DNA from: JALRLA01 sp046047755
GTDB lineage: Bacteria; Bacteroidota; Bacteroidia; NS11-12g; UBA955
Assembly: GCA_046047755.1 (NCBI GenBank)
Contig: JBJOHK010000082.1
Location: 1 to 29,996, forward strand
DNA: 29,996 nucleotides
Reading direction: 5' to 3'
Shown here: positions 23,780 to 29,996 of the stretch, piece after piece
How the letters are laid out: each line of letters starts with the position of its first letter
Position numbering within the stretch: position 1 is the first letter of the stretch
Position numbers and translations under genes: made by a program
Notes under the pieces: generated by a model
What the model saw: only the letters and a program-made list of their open reading frames with translations
Told to the model about the DNA's origin: nothing
Databases searched by the model: none

Positions 23780-23810
23780 TTGCACAGATGATCTTGTAGA
23801 AGTACCTTTG
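23780..23810 (+). promoter_or_regulatory. Promoter of tRNA-Leu
   Basis: TTG (23780-23782), 20 bases, then TACCTTTG (23803-23810), an exact TAnnTTTG match at ideal spacing. It is one of the best promoters in the window. The start would be near 23816, giving a leader of about 50 bases before the tRNA. The leader has a 6-bp hairpin, CCGGTA / TACCGG, at 23825-23842. Confidence 0.75.
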
Positions 23811-23865
23811 CACCCGCGTTTTCACCGGTATTCCAGTACCGGAGTCGATGCAACAAGATCCTTCT

Positions 23866-23950
23866 GCACGCGTGGCGTAATTGGTAGCCGCACCAGACTT
23901 AGGATCTGGCGCCGTGAGGCGTGTGGGTTCGAGTCCCTCCGCGTGCACCA
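23866..23950 (+). tRNA. tRNA-Leu, anticodon UAG
   Basis: The cloverleaf is complete: acceptor GCACGCG / CGCGTGC, D-stem GCG / CGC, anticodon stem CCAGA / TCTGG with loop CTTAGGA (anticodon TAG, reads CUN leucine codons). It has the long variable arm CGCCGTGAGGCG of class II tRNAs, T-loop TTCGAGT, discriminator A and an encoded CCA. The T-stem GTGGG / CCCTC has one T-T mismatch (second pair). It has its own promoter and is followed by a hairpin terminator, so it is a single-tRNA unit ahead of tig. Confidence 0.96.
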
Positions 23951-23959
23951 ATTGCGATA

Positions 23960-23986
23960 GCCTGTTTCAAAACAGGCTTCGTTTTT
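23960..23986 (+). terminator. Terminator between tRNA-Leu and tig
   Basis: GCCTGTTT and AAACAGGC form an 8-bp stem (7 with a usable loop), followed by TTCG and TTTTT. It ends 9 bases before the tig ATG, and no tig promoter is seen after it. Read-through from the tRNA promoter, or a promoter inside the tRNA region, may therefore feed tig. Confidence 0.7.
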
Positions 23987-23995
23987 ATTACACCG

Positions 23996-25384
23996 ATGAA
24001 CGTTCAATTGCACTCCCATGACGCCCTGAATGCTAGCGTCACCATTGATTTGACTCCCGAAGATTACCAGGAAAAGGTTCAATCCGAGATGAAGCGCTTG
24101 CAGCGCACCGCCAATGTCAAAGGATTCCGCCCAGGAAAGGCTCCCGTTGGCATGATCAACAAATTGTATGGCAAAGCTGTATTGGCTGATGTATTGCAGA
24201 CCATCGCCAGCGACACCATGAACGATTATGTTCAAAAGGGAAATTTGGACATTTTGGGATATCCCATCTCTAGCACCCGCATGGAGAGTGACATCGACAT
24301 TGAAAACAAAACCGATTTCCGCTTCGCTTTTGACCTAGGCTTGGCTCCACAATTCGAATTGAACGTGAGCAGCAAAGACAAGTTGGACAAATTCGAAATC
24401 GAAGTAGGCGACGCCGAAATTGATAAGGATATCGAGTATGCTCGTCAGCGTCAAGGCGGAATGGAAGACACCGAAGTTTCAGCTGAAGCCGATGTTGTCT
24501 ACATGAATCTGACGGAGTTGGACGAAAAAGGAAAATCTCCTTTGGAAGGTGGAATTGAGAACAAACCTGTTAGTGTAGTTCCTGAAATGGTAACCGACGC
24601 CAAAACCAAAAAGGCGTTGATCGGCTTAAAGGTGGGCGACTCCATTGTTGTTGATCTTAAAGCTTTGTTCAACGACAATGAAACCGTCATCTCCAGCAGC
24701 TTGGGTCTCCCCAAAGAAGGTTTGGCTGATTTGAATGCTAAGTTCCAAGGAACCGTGAGCGAAATCAAACGCCGCACTTTGGCTGAATTGAACGAAGACT
24801 ACTTCAAGCAAATGTTCGGTGCCGAAGATTATCCTAAGACCGAAGCCGAATACCGCGAGCGCATCAAATTAAACTTGGAGCGCTACTATGCCAATGAGGC
24901 TGATTTGTGGATCGATCATGAAATCGGGCATTTATTACTGGCTAAACACGACCTGTCCCTTCCCGATGAATTCTTGAAGCGCTGGTTGATGGCCAACAAG
25001 CCTGAAGATTACAACGAGGAAAACATTGAAGAGAAATACGCAGAAGAGCGCAGCGCCTTGCAACGTCGCTTGGTGATCGACAAAATTGCTGCTGATTCCA
25101 AAATCGAAGCCAGTGCAGAAGACATCATGGAAGAAGCCAAGGTGTATTATGCCGGCATGTACCGCCAATACGGTATGAACATCGATTTGGGCGACGCCTT
25201 TTTGACCGAAACCGTTCAGAAGCGCATGTCTGATCGCGAGTTTGTCAGCCAAATGGCTGATCGCGTGGTTTACCGCAAGGCCTACGACCATGTGAAAACT
25301 TTGATCAGCTTCAAAAGCAAAAAGATCAGTGTCGAGAAATACTTCGAACACGTTAACAAACACAAACACGAGCACGGCGAATAA
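23996..25384 (+). CDS. tig: Trigger factor (ribosome-associated chaperone)
   Basis: This 462-residue chaperone binds the ribosome exit tunnel and shields new chains. The ribosome-docking signature is NVKGFRPGKAP (40-50). A PPIase-like middle domain of diverged sequence and a long helical C-terminal domain follow. Upstream codons to 23921 lie in the tRNA, so the ATG at 23996 is the right start and gives the standard MNVQLHSHDALNASVTIDL beginning. The C-terminus is His/Lys-rich (HVNKHKHEHGE). The gene heads the classical tig-clpP-clpX order; 30 bases separate it from clpP, which also has its own -7 box. Confidence 0.95.
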   Translation: MNVQLHSHDALNASVTIDLTPEDYQEKVQSEMKRLQRTANVKGFRPGKAPVGMINKLYGKAVLADVLQTIASDTMNDYVQKGNLDILGYPISSTRMESDIDIENKTDFRFAFDLGLAPQFELNVSSKDKLDKFEIEVGDAEIDKDIEYARQRQGGMEDTEVSAEADVVYMNLTELDEKGKSPLEGGIENKPVSVVPEMVTDAKTKKALIGLKVGDSIVVDLKALFNDNETVISSSLGLPKEGLADLNAKFQGTVSEIKRRTLAELNEDYFKQMFGAEDYPKTEAEYRERIKLNLERYYANEADLWIDHEIGHLLLAKHDLSLPDEFLKRWLMANKPEDYNEENIEEKYAEERSALQRRLVIDKIAADSKIEASAEDIMEEAKVYYAGMYRQYGMNIDLGDAFLTETVQKRMSDREFVSQMADRVVYRKAYDHVKTLISFKSKKISVEKYFEHVNKHKHEHGE

Positions 25385-25396
25385 TCCTTTCTCGCT

Positions 25397-25404
25397 TACA
25401 TTTG
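25397..25404 (+). promoter_or_regulatory. -7 box TACATTTG before clpP
   Basis: This exact TAnnTTTG match ends 10 bases before the clpP ATG, in the 30-base gap after tig. It would let clpP-clpX be transcribed apart from tig. No clear -33 TTG is seen. Confidence 0.45.
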
Positions 25405-25414
25405 TTTAGCTACT

Positions 25415-26104
25415 ATGGATTACGGAAAAGAATTTGCCAAATACGCCACCAAACACCTAGGCATCTCCAGCCTGCGTTTGGATGAATACCAAAAATTGAC
25501 CGCGCAAGCCCCCGGCTTTTACAATTTGACGCCTAACATCATTGAGGAGCGCCAAATGAATGCCGTTGCGATGGATATTTTCTCCCGCTTGATGATGGAT
25601 CGCATCATTTTCTTGGGAGTTCCCATCTATGAAGATGTAGCCAACATCATCATGGGCCAGTTGTTGTTTTTAGAAAGCACCAATGCCAACCGCGACATTC
25701 AGATTTACATCAACAGTCCCGGAGGTAGCGTTTACGCTGGATTGGCCATCTATGACACGATGCAGTACATCTCTTCTGATGTAGCTACCATCTGTACCGG
25801 TATGGCAGCCAGCATGGGAGCTGTTTTGATGTGTGCCGGCCATGCCGGAAAGCGCACAGCTCTGCCCCACTCTCGCATCATGATTCACCAGCCTTTAGGC
25901 GGTGCTCAAGGTCAAGCGAGCGACATTGAAATTACCTACAAGGAAATTTCCAAGTTGAAGAAGGAGTTGTACGATATCATAGCCAAGCACAGCGGCCAGG
26001 ATTACGACAAGGTGGAAAAAGACTCCGACCGCGATTACTGGATGACGGCTGAAGAAGCCAAAGCTTACGGCATGATTGACGAGGTGCTCGGCCACCGCAA
26101 ATAA
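25415..26104 (+). CDS. clpP: ATP-dependent Clp protease proteolytic subunit
   Basis: This 229-residue serine peptidase of the ClpP family has catalytic Ser133 (GMAASMGA), His158 (MIHQPLGG) and Asp207 (DRDYWM), at the family spacing of 25 and 49 residues. The N-terminal extension of about 30 residues before the conserved core may be a propeptide. It forms the double-heptamer chamber that degrades proteins fed by ClpX, whose gene starts 2 bases after its stop. Confidence 0.98.
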   Translation: MDYGKEFAKYATKHLGISSLRLDEYQKLTAQAPGFYNLTPNIIEERQMNAVAMDIFSRLMMDRIIFLGVPIYEDVANIIMGQLLFLESTNANRDIQIYINSPGGSVYAGLAIYDTMQYISSDVATICTGMAASMGAVLMCAGHAGKRTALPHSRIMIHQPLGGAQGQASDIEITYKEISKLKKELYDIIAKHSGQDYDKVEKDSDRDYWMTAEEAKAYGMIDEVLGHRK

Positions 26105-26106
26105 CC

Positions 26107-27360
26107 ATGTCGGCCAAGACCAAAGAACCTGTTTGCTCCTTCTGCGGGCGCAAAAAAAGTGAAACCGTGATGCTCATTTCGGGCGTGGAAGGTCACATTT
26201 GCGAAAACTGCGCCGAGCAGGCCCATACCATAGTTCGCAAGGAACTGGGTATGGATAAGAAGGTCGAGACGGGCGACCCAATCAACCTAGACGAACCCCA
26301 AAAACTCCCCACTCCCTTGGAGATCAAGGAGCATTTGGACCAATACGTAATCGGCCAAGACGAAGCCAAGAGAACCTTAGCTGTGGCCGTTTATAACCAC
26401 TACAAACGCACCTCGCAAAAAGACCGCAGTGAAATTGAGGTCGAGAAAAGCAACGTGTTGTTGATTGGTGAAACTGGAACCGGAAAGACCTATTTGGCCC
26501 GAACCCTGGCTAAATTTTTGAATGTTCCTTTCTGTATTGCCGACGCCACGGTTCTGACAGAGGCCGGTTATGTCGGAGAAGACGTAGAAAGCATTCTCAG
26601 CCGCTTATTGCAGGTTTCAGGTTACAAACCCGAATTGGCCGAAAAGGGCATCATTTACATCGACGAAATTGATAAAATTAGCCGCAAGAGCGACAATCCT
26701 TCTATCACCCGAGACGTAAGCGGAGAAGGGGTTCAACAAGCCTTGCTGAAGATTTTGGAAGGCACGGTGGCCAATGTAGCTCCTGAGGGAGGACGCAAGC
26801 ATCCCGACCAGAAATACATAAAGGTTGATACCTCGAACATTCTCTTCATCTGTGGTGGTGCCTTCGATGGAATCGAAAAAGTGGTCAGCCGACGAATGGT
26901 CAACTCAGCTGTCGGTTTCAAAAGCAGCAGCAACCGCAAAATCGACGAGGCCAAATTGCTCCTTCAAACCACGCCCGCTGATTTGAAAAACTTCGGCTTG
27001 ATTCCTGAATTGATTGGCCGTTTGCCCATCATTGCCGCTTTGATTCCGCTAGACAAAGATGCCTTGCGCCGCATTCTTACGGAGCCCAAAAACGCCCTAA
27101 TGAAGCAATACCAATACCTGTTCAACCTGGAAGGTGTGGCCTTGTCATTTAGCCCGGAAGCGATTGATTTTATCGTAGAATTAGCCTTCAACAACAGTTT
27201 GGGCGCACGTGGACTTCGCGGTATTTGCGAAACCATCTTGAAGCGGTATATGTTTGAGATTCCCTCTGAATCAAAGAAGAAAAAGAGCCTGGAAATCACC
27301 CGAGAGATGGCGGAAGCAGAGTGGAACCACCTAGACAGATTAAAGTACCAAGACAGTTAA
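26107..27360 (+). CDS. clpX: ATP-dependent Clp protease ATP-binding subunit ClpX
   Basis: This 417-residue AAA+ unfoldase has an N-terminal zinc-binding domain with Cys10, Cys13, Cys32 and Cys35. Walker A is GETGTGKT (121-128), Walker B is IIYIDE (182-187), and the pore loop is GYVGED (154-159). The ClpP-docking loop, IGF in E. coli, reads VGF here (269-271), a conservative change. It recognises tagged substrates, unfolds them and passes them to ClpP. The gene lies 2 bases after clpP, so the two are one operon. Confidence 0.98.
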   Translation: MSAKTKEPVCSFCGRKKSETVMLISGVEGHICENCAEQAHTIVRKELGMDKKVETGDPINLDEPQKLPTPLEIKEHLDQYVIGQDEAKRTLAVAVYNHYKRTSQKDRSEIEVEKSNVLLIGETGTGKTYLARTLAKFLNVPFCIADATVLTEAGYVGEDVESILSRLLQVSGYKPELAEKGIIYIDEIDKISRKSDNPSITRDVSGEGVQQALLKILEGTVANVAPEGGRKHPDQKYIKVDTSNILFICGGAFDGIEKVVSRRMVNSAVGFKSSSNRKIDEAKLLLQTTPADLKNFGLIPELIGRLPIIAALIPLDKDALRRILTEPKNALMKQYQYLFNLEGVALSFSPEAIDFIVELAFNNSLGARGLRGICETILKRYMFEIPSESKKKKSLEITREMAEAEWNHLDRLKYQDS

Positions 27361-27449
27361 TCTGCCTTGTGCTTGGCGATTTTCCTTAGCCTGAAAAAAC
27401 AGTAGGACGCTGCCTTCAATTGTCGGTTCTTGCTATATTGCAATCCTCG

Positions 27450-28742
27450 ATGCAACAAGAATTGAACAACCCTAAGGTACTCAAAGCCTGGACCTTTTAT
27501 GATTGGGCCAACAGCGTATACTCCCTATCTATAGCCTCGGCCATTTTTCCGGCCTTCTATGAAGAATTCACTCCCAAAAGCGTGGAAATCATGGGGTGGT
27601 CAATCAAGAATACAGCCTTGTACAGCTACGGCTTATCACTGGCCTTTTTGATCATCGTAGCCATTGTACCTCTCTTGTCTGGCATCGCCGATAGTCGAGG
27701 GGTAAAAAAGCCCTATATGCGCTTTTTTGTAGCCTTGGGTAGTTTGGGTTGCTCGGCCTTGTTCTGGTTTCAGGGTAGCAATATCTTTTTTGGCTTGGCT
27801 TGTTTCATGCTCGCCACGGTTGGCTGGGGGGCTTCGCTCGTTTTTTACAATGCTTATTTGCCGGAGATAGCCAGCCCAGACCGTTTTGATCGTTTATCAG
27901 CGCGCGGTTACACAATGGGCTACATCGGCAGCGTTCTGCTGTTGATATTGAACTTGATGTTCATCATGAAATCAGACTGGTTTGGATTGCCCAGCCCCAA
28001 AGAGAGCACTTTGGCTTTTCGAGTGGGGTTTTTAACAGTCGGTGTTTGGTGGATGGGATGGTCTTTGTACCCTCTATGGGTATTGCCCAAAGACCGAAAA
28101 ACAAGTAAGTCTAGCCCAATTTGGAAGGGCTACCAGGAACTCAAGCAAGTATTTTTCAGCTTGCGTGAAATGCCCCAAACCCAACGCTACTTGGCCGCCT
28201 TCTTTGTCTACACCATGGGCGTGCAAACGGTCATTTATGTGGCCGCCTTATTCGGGAAAAATGTCTTGGAACTCGAATCAAAAGACATGATCATCACCAT
28301 CCTACTGATTCAATTGATAGGCATCGCGGGAGCCTATTTCTTTGCCTGGTTGGCCGATAAAAAAGGCAACCGCTACAGCTTGTCGGCTACCTTAGCCATC
28401 TGGGTTTTGGTTTGCATATTGGCCTATTTCTTGGAACCCCGAAAACCGATGCAATTCTTTGGCTTGGCCTGTTTGGTAGGAACCGTTATGGGCGGAGTGC
28501 AAAGCCTATCCAGAGCCACCTATGCCAAATTGATTCCCGGTGACAAAGACAACACTTCCTATTTTAGTTTTTATGAGGTAGCCGAAAAACTCGCCATCGT
28601 ATTGGGCACCCTTTGTTGGGGATTGATCGACAATATCAGCGGGGACATGCGCAACAGCATCTTGTTATTGATGGTGTTCTTCCTAATAGGGATGGGCTTG
28701 TTGCGAAGGGTCAATAGTCCGAAACTGGCGGCTAAATCCTAG
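27450..28742 (+). CDS. MFS transporter, UMF1 family
   Basis: This 430-residue membrane protein has about 12 hydrophobic helices. The N-terminal AWTFYDWANSVYSLSI (about 14-29) and the later YLPEIASPDRFDRLSARGYTMGYIG segment are hallmarks of the UMF1 family, which also includes the vacuolar effluxer Atg22 of fungi. The substrate of bacterial members is not known. I chose the ATG at 27450 over the TTG at 27420, since it gives the usual MQQELNNPKVLKAWTFYDW start. A TATATTG box (one base short of the consensus) lies 9 bases before this ATG. The stop overlaps the convergent gene's stop, sharing CTAG at 28739-28742. No terminator lies in the gap after clpX (27361-27449). Confidence 0.85.
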   Translation: MQQELNNPKVLKAWTFYDWANSVYSLSIASAIFPAFYEEFTPKSVEIMGWSIKNTALYSYGLSLAFLIIVAIVPLLSGIADSRGVKKPYMRFFVALGSLGCSALFWFQGSNIFFGLACFMLATVGWGASLVFYNAYLPEIASPDRFDRLSARGYTMGYIGSVLLLILNLMFIMKSDWFGLPSPKESTLAFRVGFLTVGVWWMGWSLYPLWVLPKDRKTSKSSPIWKGYQELKQVFFSLREMPQTQRYLAAFFVYTMGVQTVIYVAALFGKNVLELESKDMIITILLIQLIGIAGAYFFAWLADKKGNRYSLSATLAIWVLVCILAYFLEPRKPMQFFGLACLVGTVMGGVQSLSRATYAKLIPGDKDNTSYFSFYEVAEKLAIVLGTLCWGLIDNISGDMRNSILLLMVFFLIGMGLLRRVNSPKLAAKS

Positions 28743-29341
28743 AACTGGTAGAACCCTTTTAATTTGCCCCAAGCTTCACGCTTGTTGTCCACGTGGGCAG
28801 CCACCTTAGAAAAGGCCGGAAGACGAAACACGGGAACACCCTCCCATTGGGTTTGCTCAAAGATAGGGGGTACATCATCCAAATTGGTTTGATTGGCCCA
28901 AATCAAAATGGATTTTGGCTTTAGGTTCAACGCCCATTCTTTGATTCCATGTCGATCGGTAAACACAAAGGGATTCAACACCTGTACCTTTTCCATTTCA
29001 ACAGCTTGACCCTCCATCTTAATAGCCGAAAGCAGGGCTGTCAATGGGGCTCTAAACTCTTCTGGCCAATGTTTTTTACTCTCATCTACCCAAACATTGA
29101 GGATCCAGGTTTCGGCAATGAGCGGACCCGGCTCTTCTGATTTAGGCTCAGAGGCTGGGATATCAACGGGCTGCTCAACAGAAGTTTGCGCCGCCTCTTG
29201 ATGGTTTGGGGCAGGGGCCTCAATCTCCTGTTTTATCCGAGATTCAGAAGGCAAAAAAGTAGCATCTGGCAACAATTGCATGCCCTCAAACAGCGGTAGC
29301 AATTCCAGCGGATTTTCCACAATCATCCCTTTTTCAGCCAT
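28739..29341 (-). CDS. Uncharacterised protein
   Basis: I do not recognise this gene. From the ATG at 29341 it encodes 200 residues. The upstream frame, to 29467, lies inside the divergent ilvE gene and is unlikely to be used. Residues 1-35 are moderately hydrophobic without a signal peptide. Residues 36-72 are a Pro/Glu/Ala-rich linker. Residues 75-200 look like a compact alpha/beta domain with WILNVWVDESKKHWPEEFRAPLTALLSAI, KSILIWANQ and a C-terminal KREAWGKLKGFYQF. This layout recalls short uncharacterised Bacteroidota proteins that end in K-x-x-x-W-x-x-L-K, but I cannot assign a function. Its start is 30 bases from that of ilvE. Confidence 0.55.
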   Translation of the reverse strand: MAEKGMIVENPLELLPLFEGMQLLPDATFLPSESRIKQEIEAPAPNHQEAAQTSVEQPVDIPASEPKSEEPGPLIAETWILNVWVDESKKHWPEEFRAPLTALLSAIKMEGQAVEMEKVQVLNPFVFTDRHGIKEWALNLKPKSILIWANQTNLDDVPPIFEQTQWEGVPVFRLPAFSKVAAHVDNKREAWGKLKGFYQF

Positions 29342-29358
29342 GGTCCCAACAGGTTTTG

Positions 29359-29366
29359 TATTTTTG
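29359..29366 (+). promoter_or_regulatory. -7 box TATTTTTG of ilvE
   Basis: This exact TAnnTTTG match ends 5 bases before the ilvE ATG, predicting a leaderless or nearly leaderless mRNA. It is part of a short inverted repeat, GTAT / ATAC, around TTTTTG. Confidence 0.5.
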
Positions 29367-29371
29367 ATACA

Positions 29372-29996
29372 ATGAGTTTCGAAATTAAGGTTGAGCGCAC
29401 AGAAAACAGTAGACTTTCCCAATTGGATCCTGAAAATATTGGATTCGGCAAAGTATTCTCTGACCACATGTTCTTAGCCAATTTCAAAGACGGCGAATGG
29501 AAGAATGCACGCATTGTACCCTACGGTCCCTTGTCCATGAGTCCCGCCACCAGCGCCATACACTACGGCCAATCCATATTTGAGGGCATGAAAGCCGTGG
29601 CGCACCAGAGCAGCGACGAGGCCATCGCCCTGTTCAGACCCGAAGAAAACGCCAAACGATTCAACCGTTCTGCCAAACGCATGGCCATGCCTGAAGTGCC
29701 CGAAGAACTGTTCATAGGCGGTCTTCAAGCCTTGTTGGAATTGGATCGCCACTGGGTTCCACGTTCAGCCGGCGGGGCCCTATACATTCGGCCCTACATG
29801 TTTGCCACTGACGATTACATCGGTGTCAAACCCAGCGACACTTATTGCTTTGCGATTTTCACTTGCCCAGTTGGGCCTTATTACACCAAGGCCTTGCGGG
29901 TAAAAGTGGAGGAAGAATATAGCCGCGCAGCTCCCGGGGGAGTTGGATTCACCAAGTGCGCGGGAAATTATGCCGGTGCCTTATACCCAACGGCAC
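29372..29996 (+). CDS. ilvE: Branched-chain amino acid aminotransferase (N-terminal 208 residues, cut by window edge)
   Basis: Reading from the ATG at 29372, an open frame runs to the window end: 208 codons starting MSFEIKVERTENSRLSQLD. The body has FGKVFSDHMF, GPLSMSPATSAIHYGQSIFEGMKA, FRPEENAKRFNRSAKRMAMPE, ALYIRPYMFATDDYIGVKPSD and, near the edge, KCAGNYAGALYP. Lys195 is the expected PLP lysine. These are motifs of fold-type IV branched-chain aminotransferases of the eukaryote-like group (TIGR01123 type), the last step of Leu, Ile and Val synthesis. About 150 further residues are expected beyond the window. The gene diverges from the uncharacterised gene at 29341. Confidence 0.93.
   Translation, partial: MSFEIKVERTENSRLSQLDPENIGFGKVFSDHMFLANFKDGEWKNARIVPYGPLSMSPATSAIHYGQSIFEGMKAVAHQSSDEAIALFRPEENAKRFNRSAKRMAMPEVPEELFIGGLQALLELDRHWVPRSAGGALYIRPYMFATDDYIGVKPSDTYCFAIFTCPVGPYYTKALRVKVEEEYSRAAPGGVGFTKCAGNYAGALYPTA

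Noticed and set aside
23790..23860. 8-bp inverted repeat GATCTTGT / ACAAGATC around the tRNA-Leu promoter
   Set aside because: One arm lies upstream of the predicted transcript start, the loop is 55 bases, and such repeats occur by chance at this length.
23921..23995. N-terminal extension of trigger factor
   Set aside because: It overlaps the 3' end of tRNA-Leu and the terminator; the ATG at 23996 gives the normal start.
29342..29467. N-terminal extension of the uncharacterised gene at 28739
   Set aside because: It lies inside the ilvE coding region on the other strand and adds low-quality sequence.
1..29996. Mobile elements, CRISPR arrays, toxin-antitoxin or defence systems
   Set aside because: No transposase, integrase, regularly spaced repeats, restriction or toxin gene is visible in either strand; gene content is core-like.

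Overview
The window looks like chromosomal DNA of a Bacteroidota bacterium, probably Flavobacteriales-like; the genus cannot be told from the sequence. The evidence is a secreted protein ending in a type IX secretion (gliding-motility-type) C-terminal domain, an ECF sigma / one-pass membrane protein / CpxP-like sensor cluster of the type common in this phylum, many promoters with the phylum -7 box TAnnTTTG, almost no Shine-Dalgarno sequences, and Bacteroidota-type variants of several families. Most genes are core or metabolic. I see no insertion sequence, prophage, CRISPR array or plasmid function, and no stretch over 300 bases without a gene.

Layout. 1-974 (-): exbB and the start of exbD, a proton-driven energiser for outer-membrane transport. 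1136-5634 (-): an FAD oxidoreductase, the ECF sigma cluster, and an AlkB-like di-iron membrane hydroxylase. 5742-6137 (+): rplS with a terminator. 6148-8667 (-): a GT-C glycosyltransferase, an NTF2-fold lipoprotein and a probable outer-membrane protein. 8691-9764 (+): a DAO-family FAD oxidoreductase. 9830-13003: a CarH/LitR-like B12-binding MerR regulator facing a TIGR01777 epimerase and a DNA photolyase, a plausible light-response locus. 13000-14113 (-): prfB with its programmed +1 frameshift. 14175-16072 (-): an omega-amidase and a methionine/glutamine-type aminotransferase. 16139-18950 (+): a FucP-type sugar transporter, a GT2 glycosyltransferase and rnhB. 19083-23778 (+): dinB, a type IX secreted protein and a large TPR-CAP protein. 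23866-27360 (+): tRNA-Leu(UAG), then the classical tig-clpP-clpX protein quality-control set. 27450-29996: a UMF1-family MFS transporter (+), an unrecognised protein (-), and the start of ilvE (+).

The most interesting signal cuts across the genes. At eight or nine unrelated start codons a TAnnTTTG or TAnnTTCG box ends only 4-7 bases before the start, which predicts leaderless or nearly leaderless mRNAs. Next are the photoreceptor-like regulator, with a 14-bp perfect palindrome inside its own coding sequence between putative promoter elements of the photolyase operon, and the intact prfB frameshift signal. I did not find a clearly new multi-gene system.
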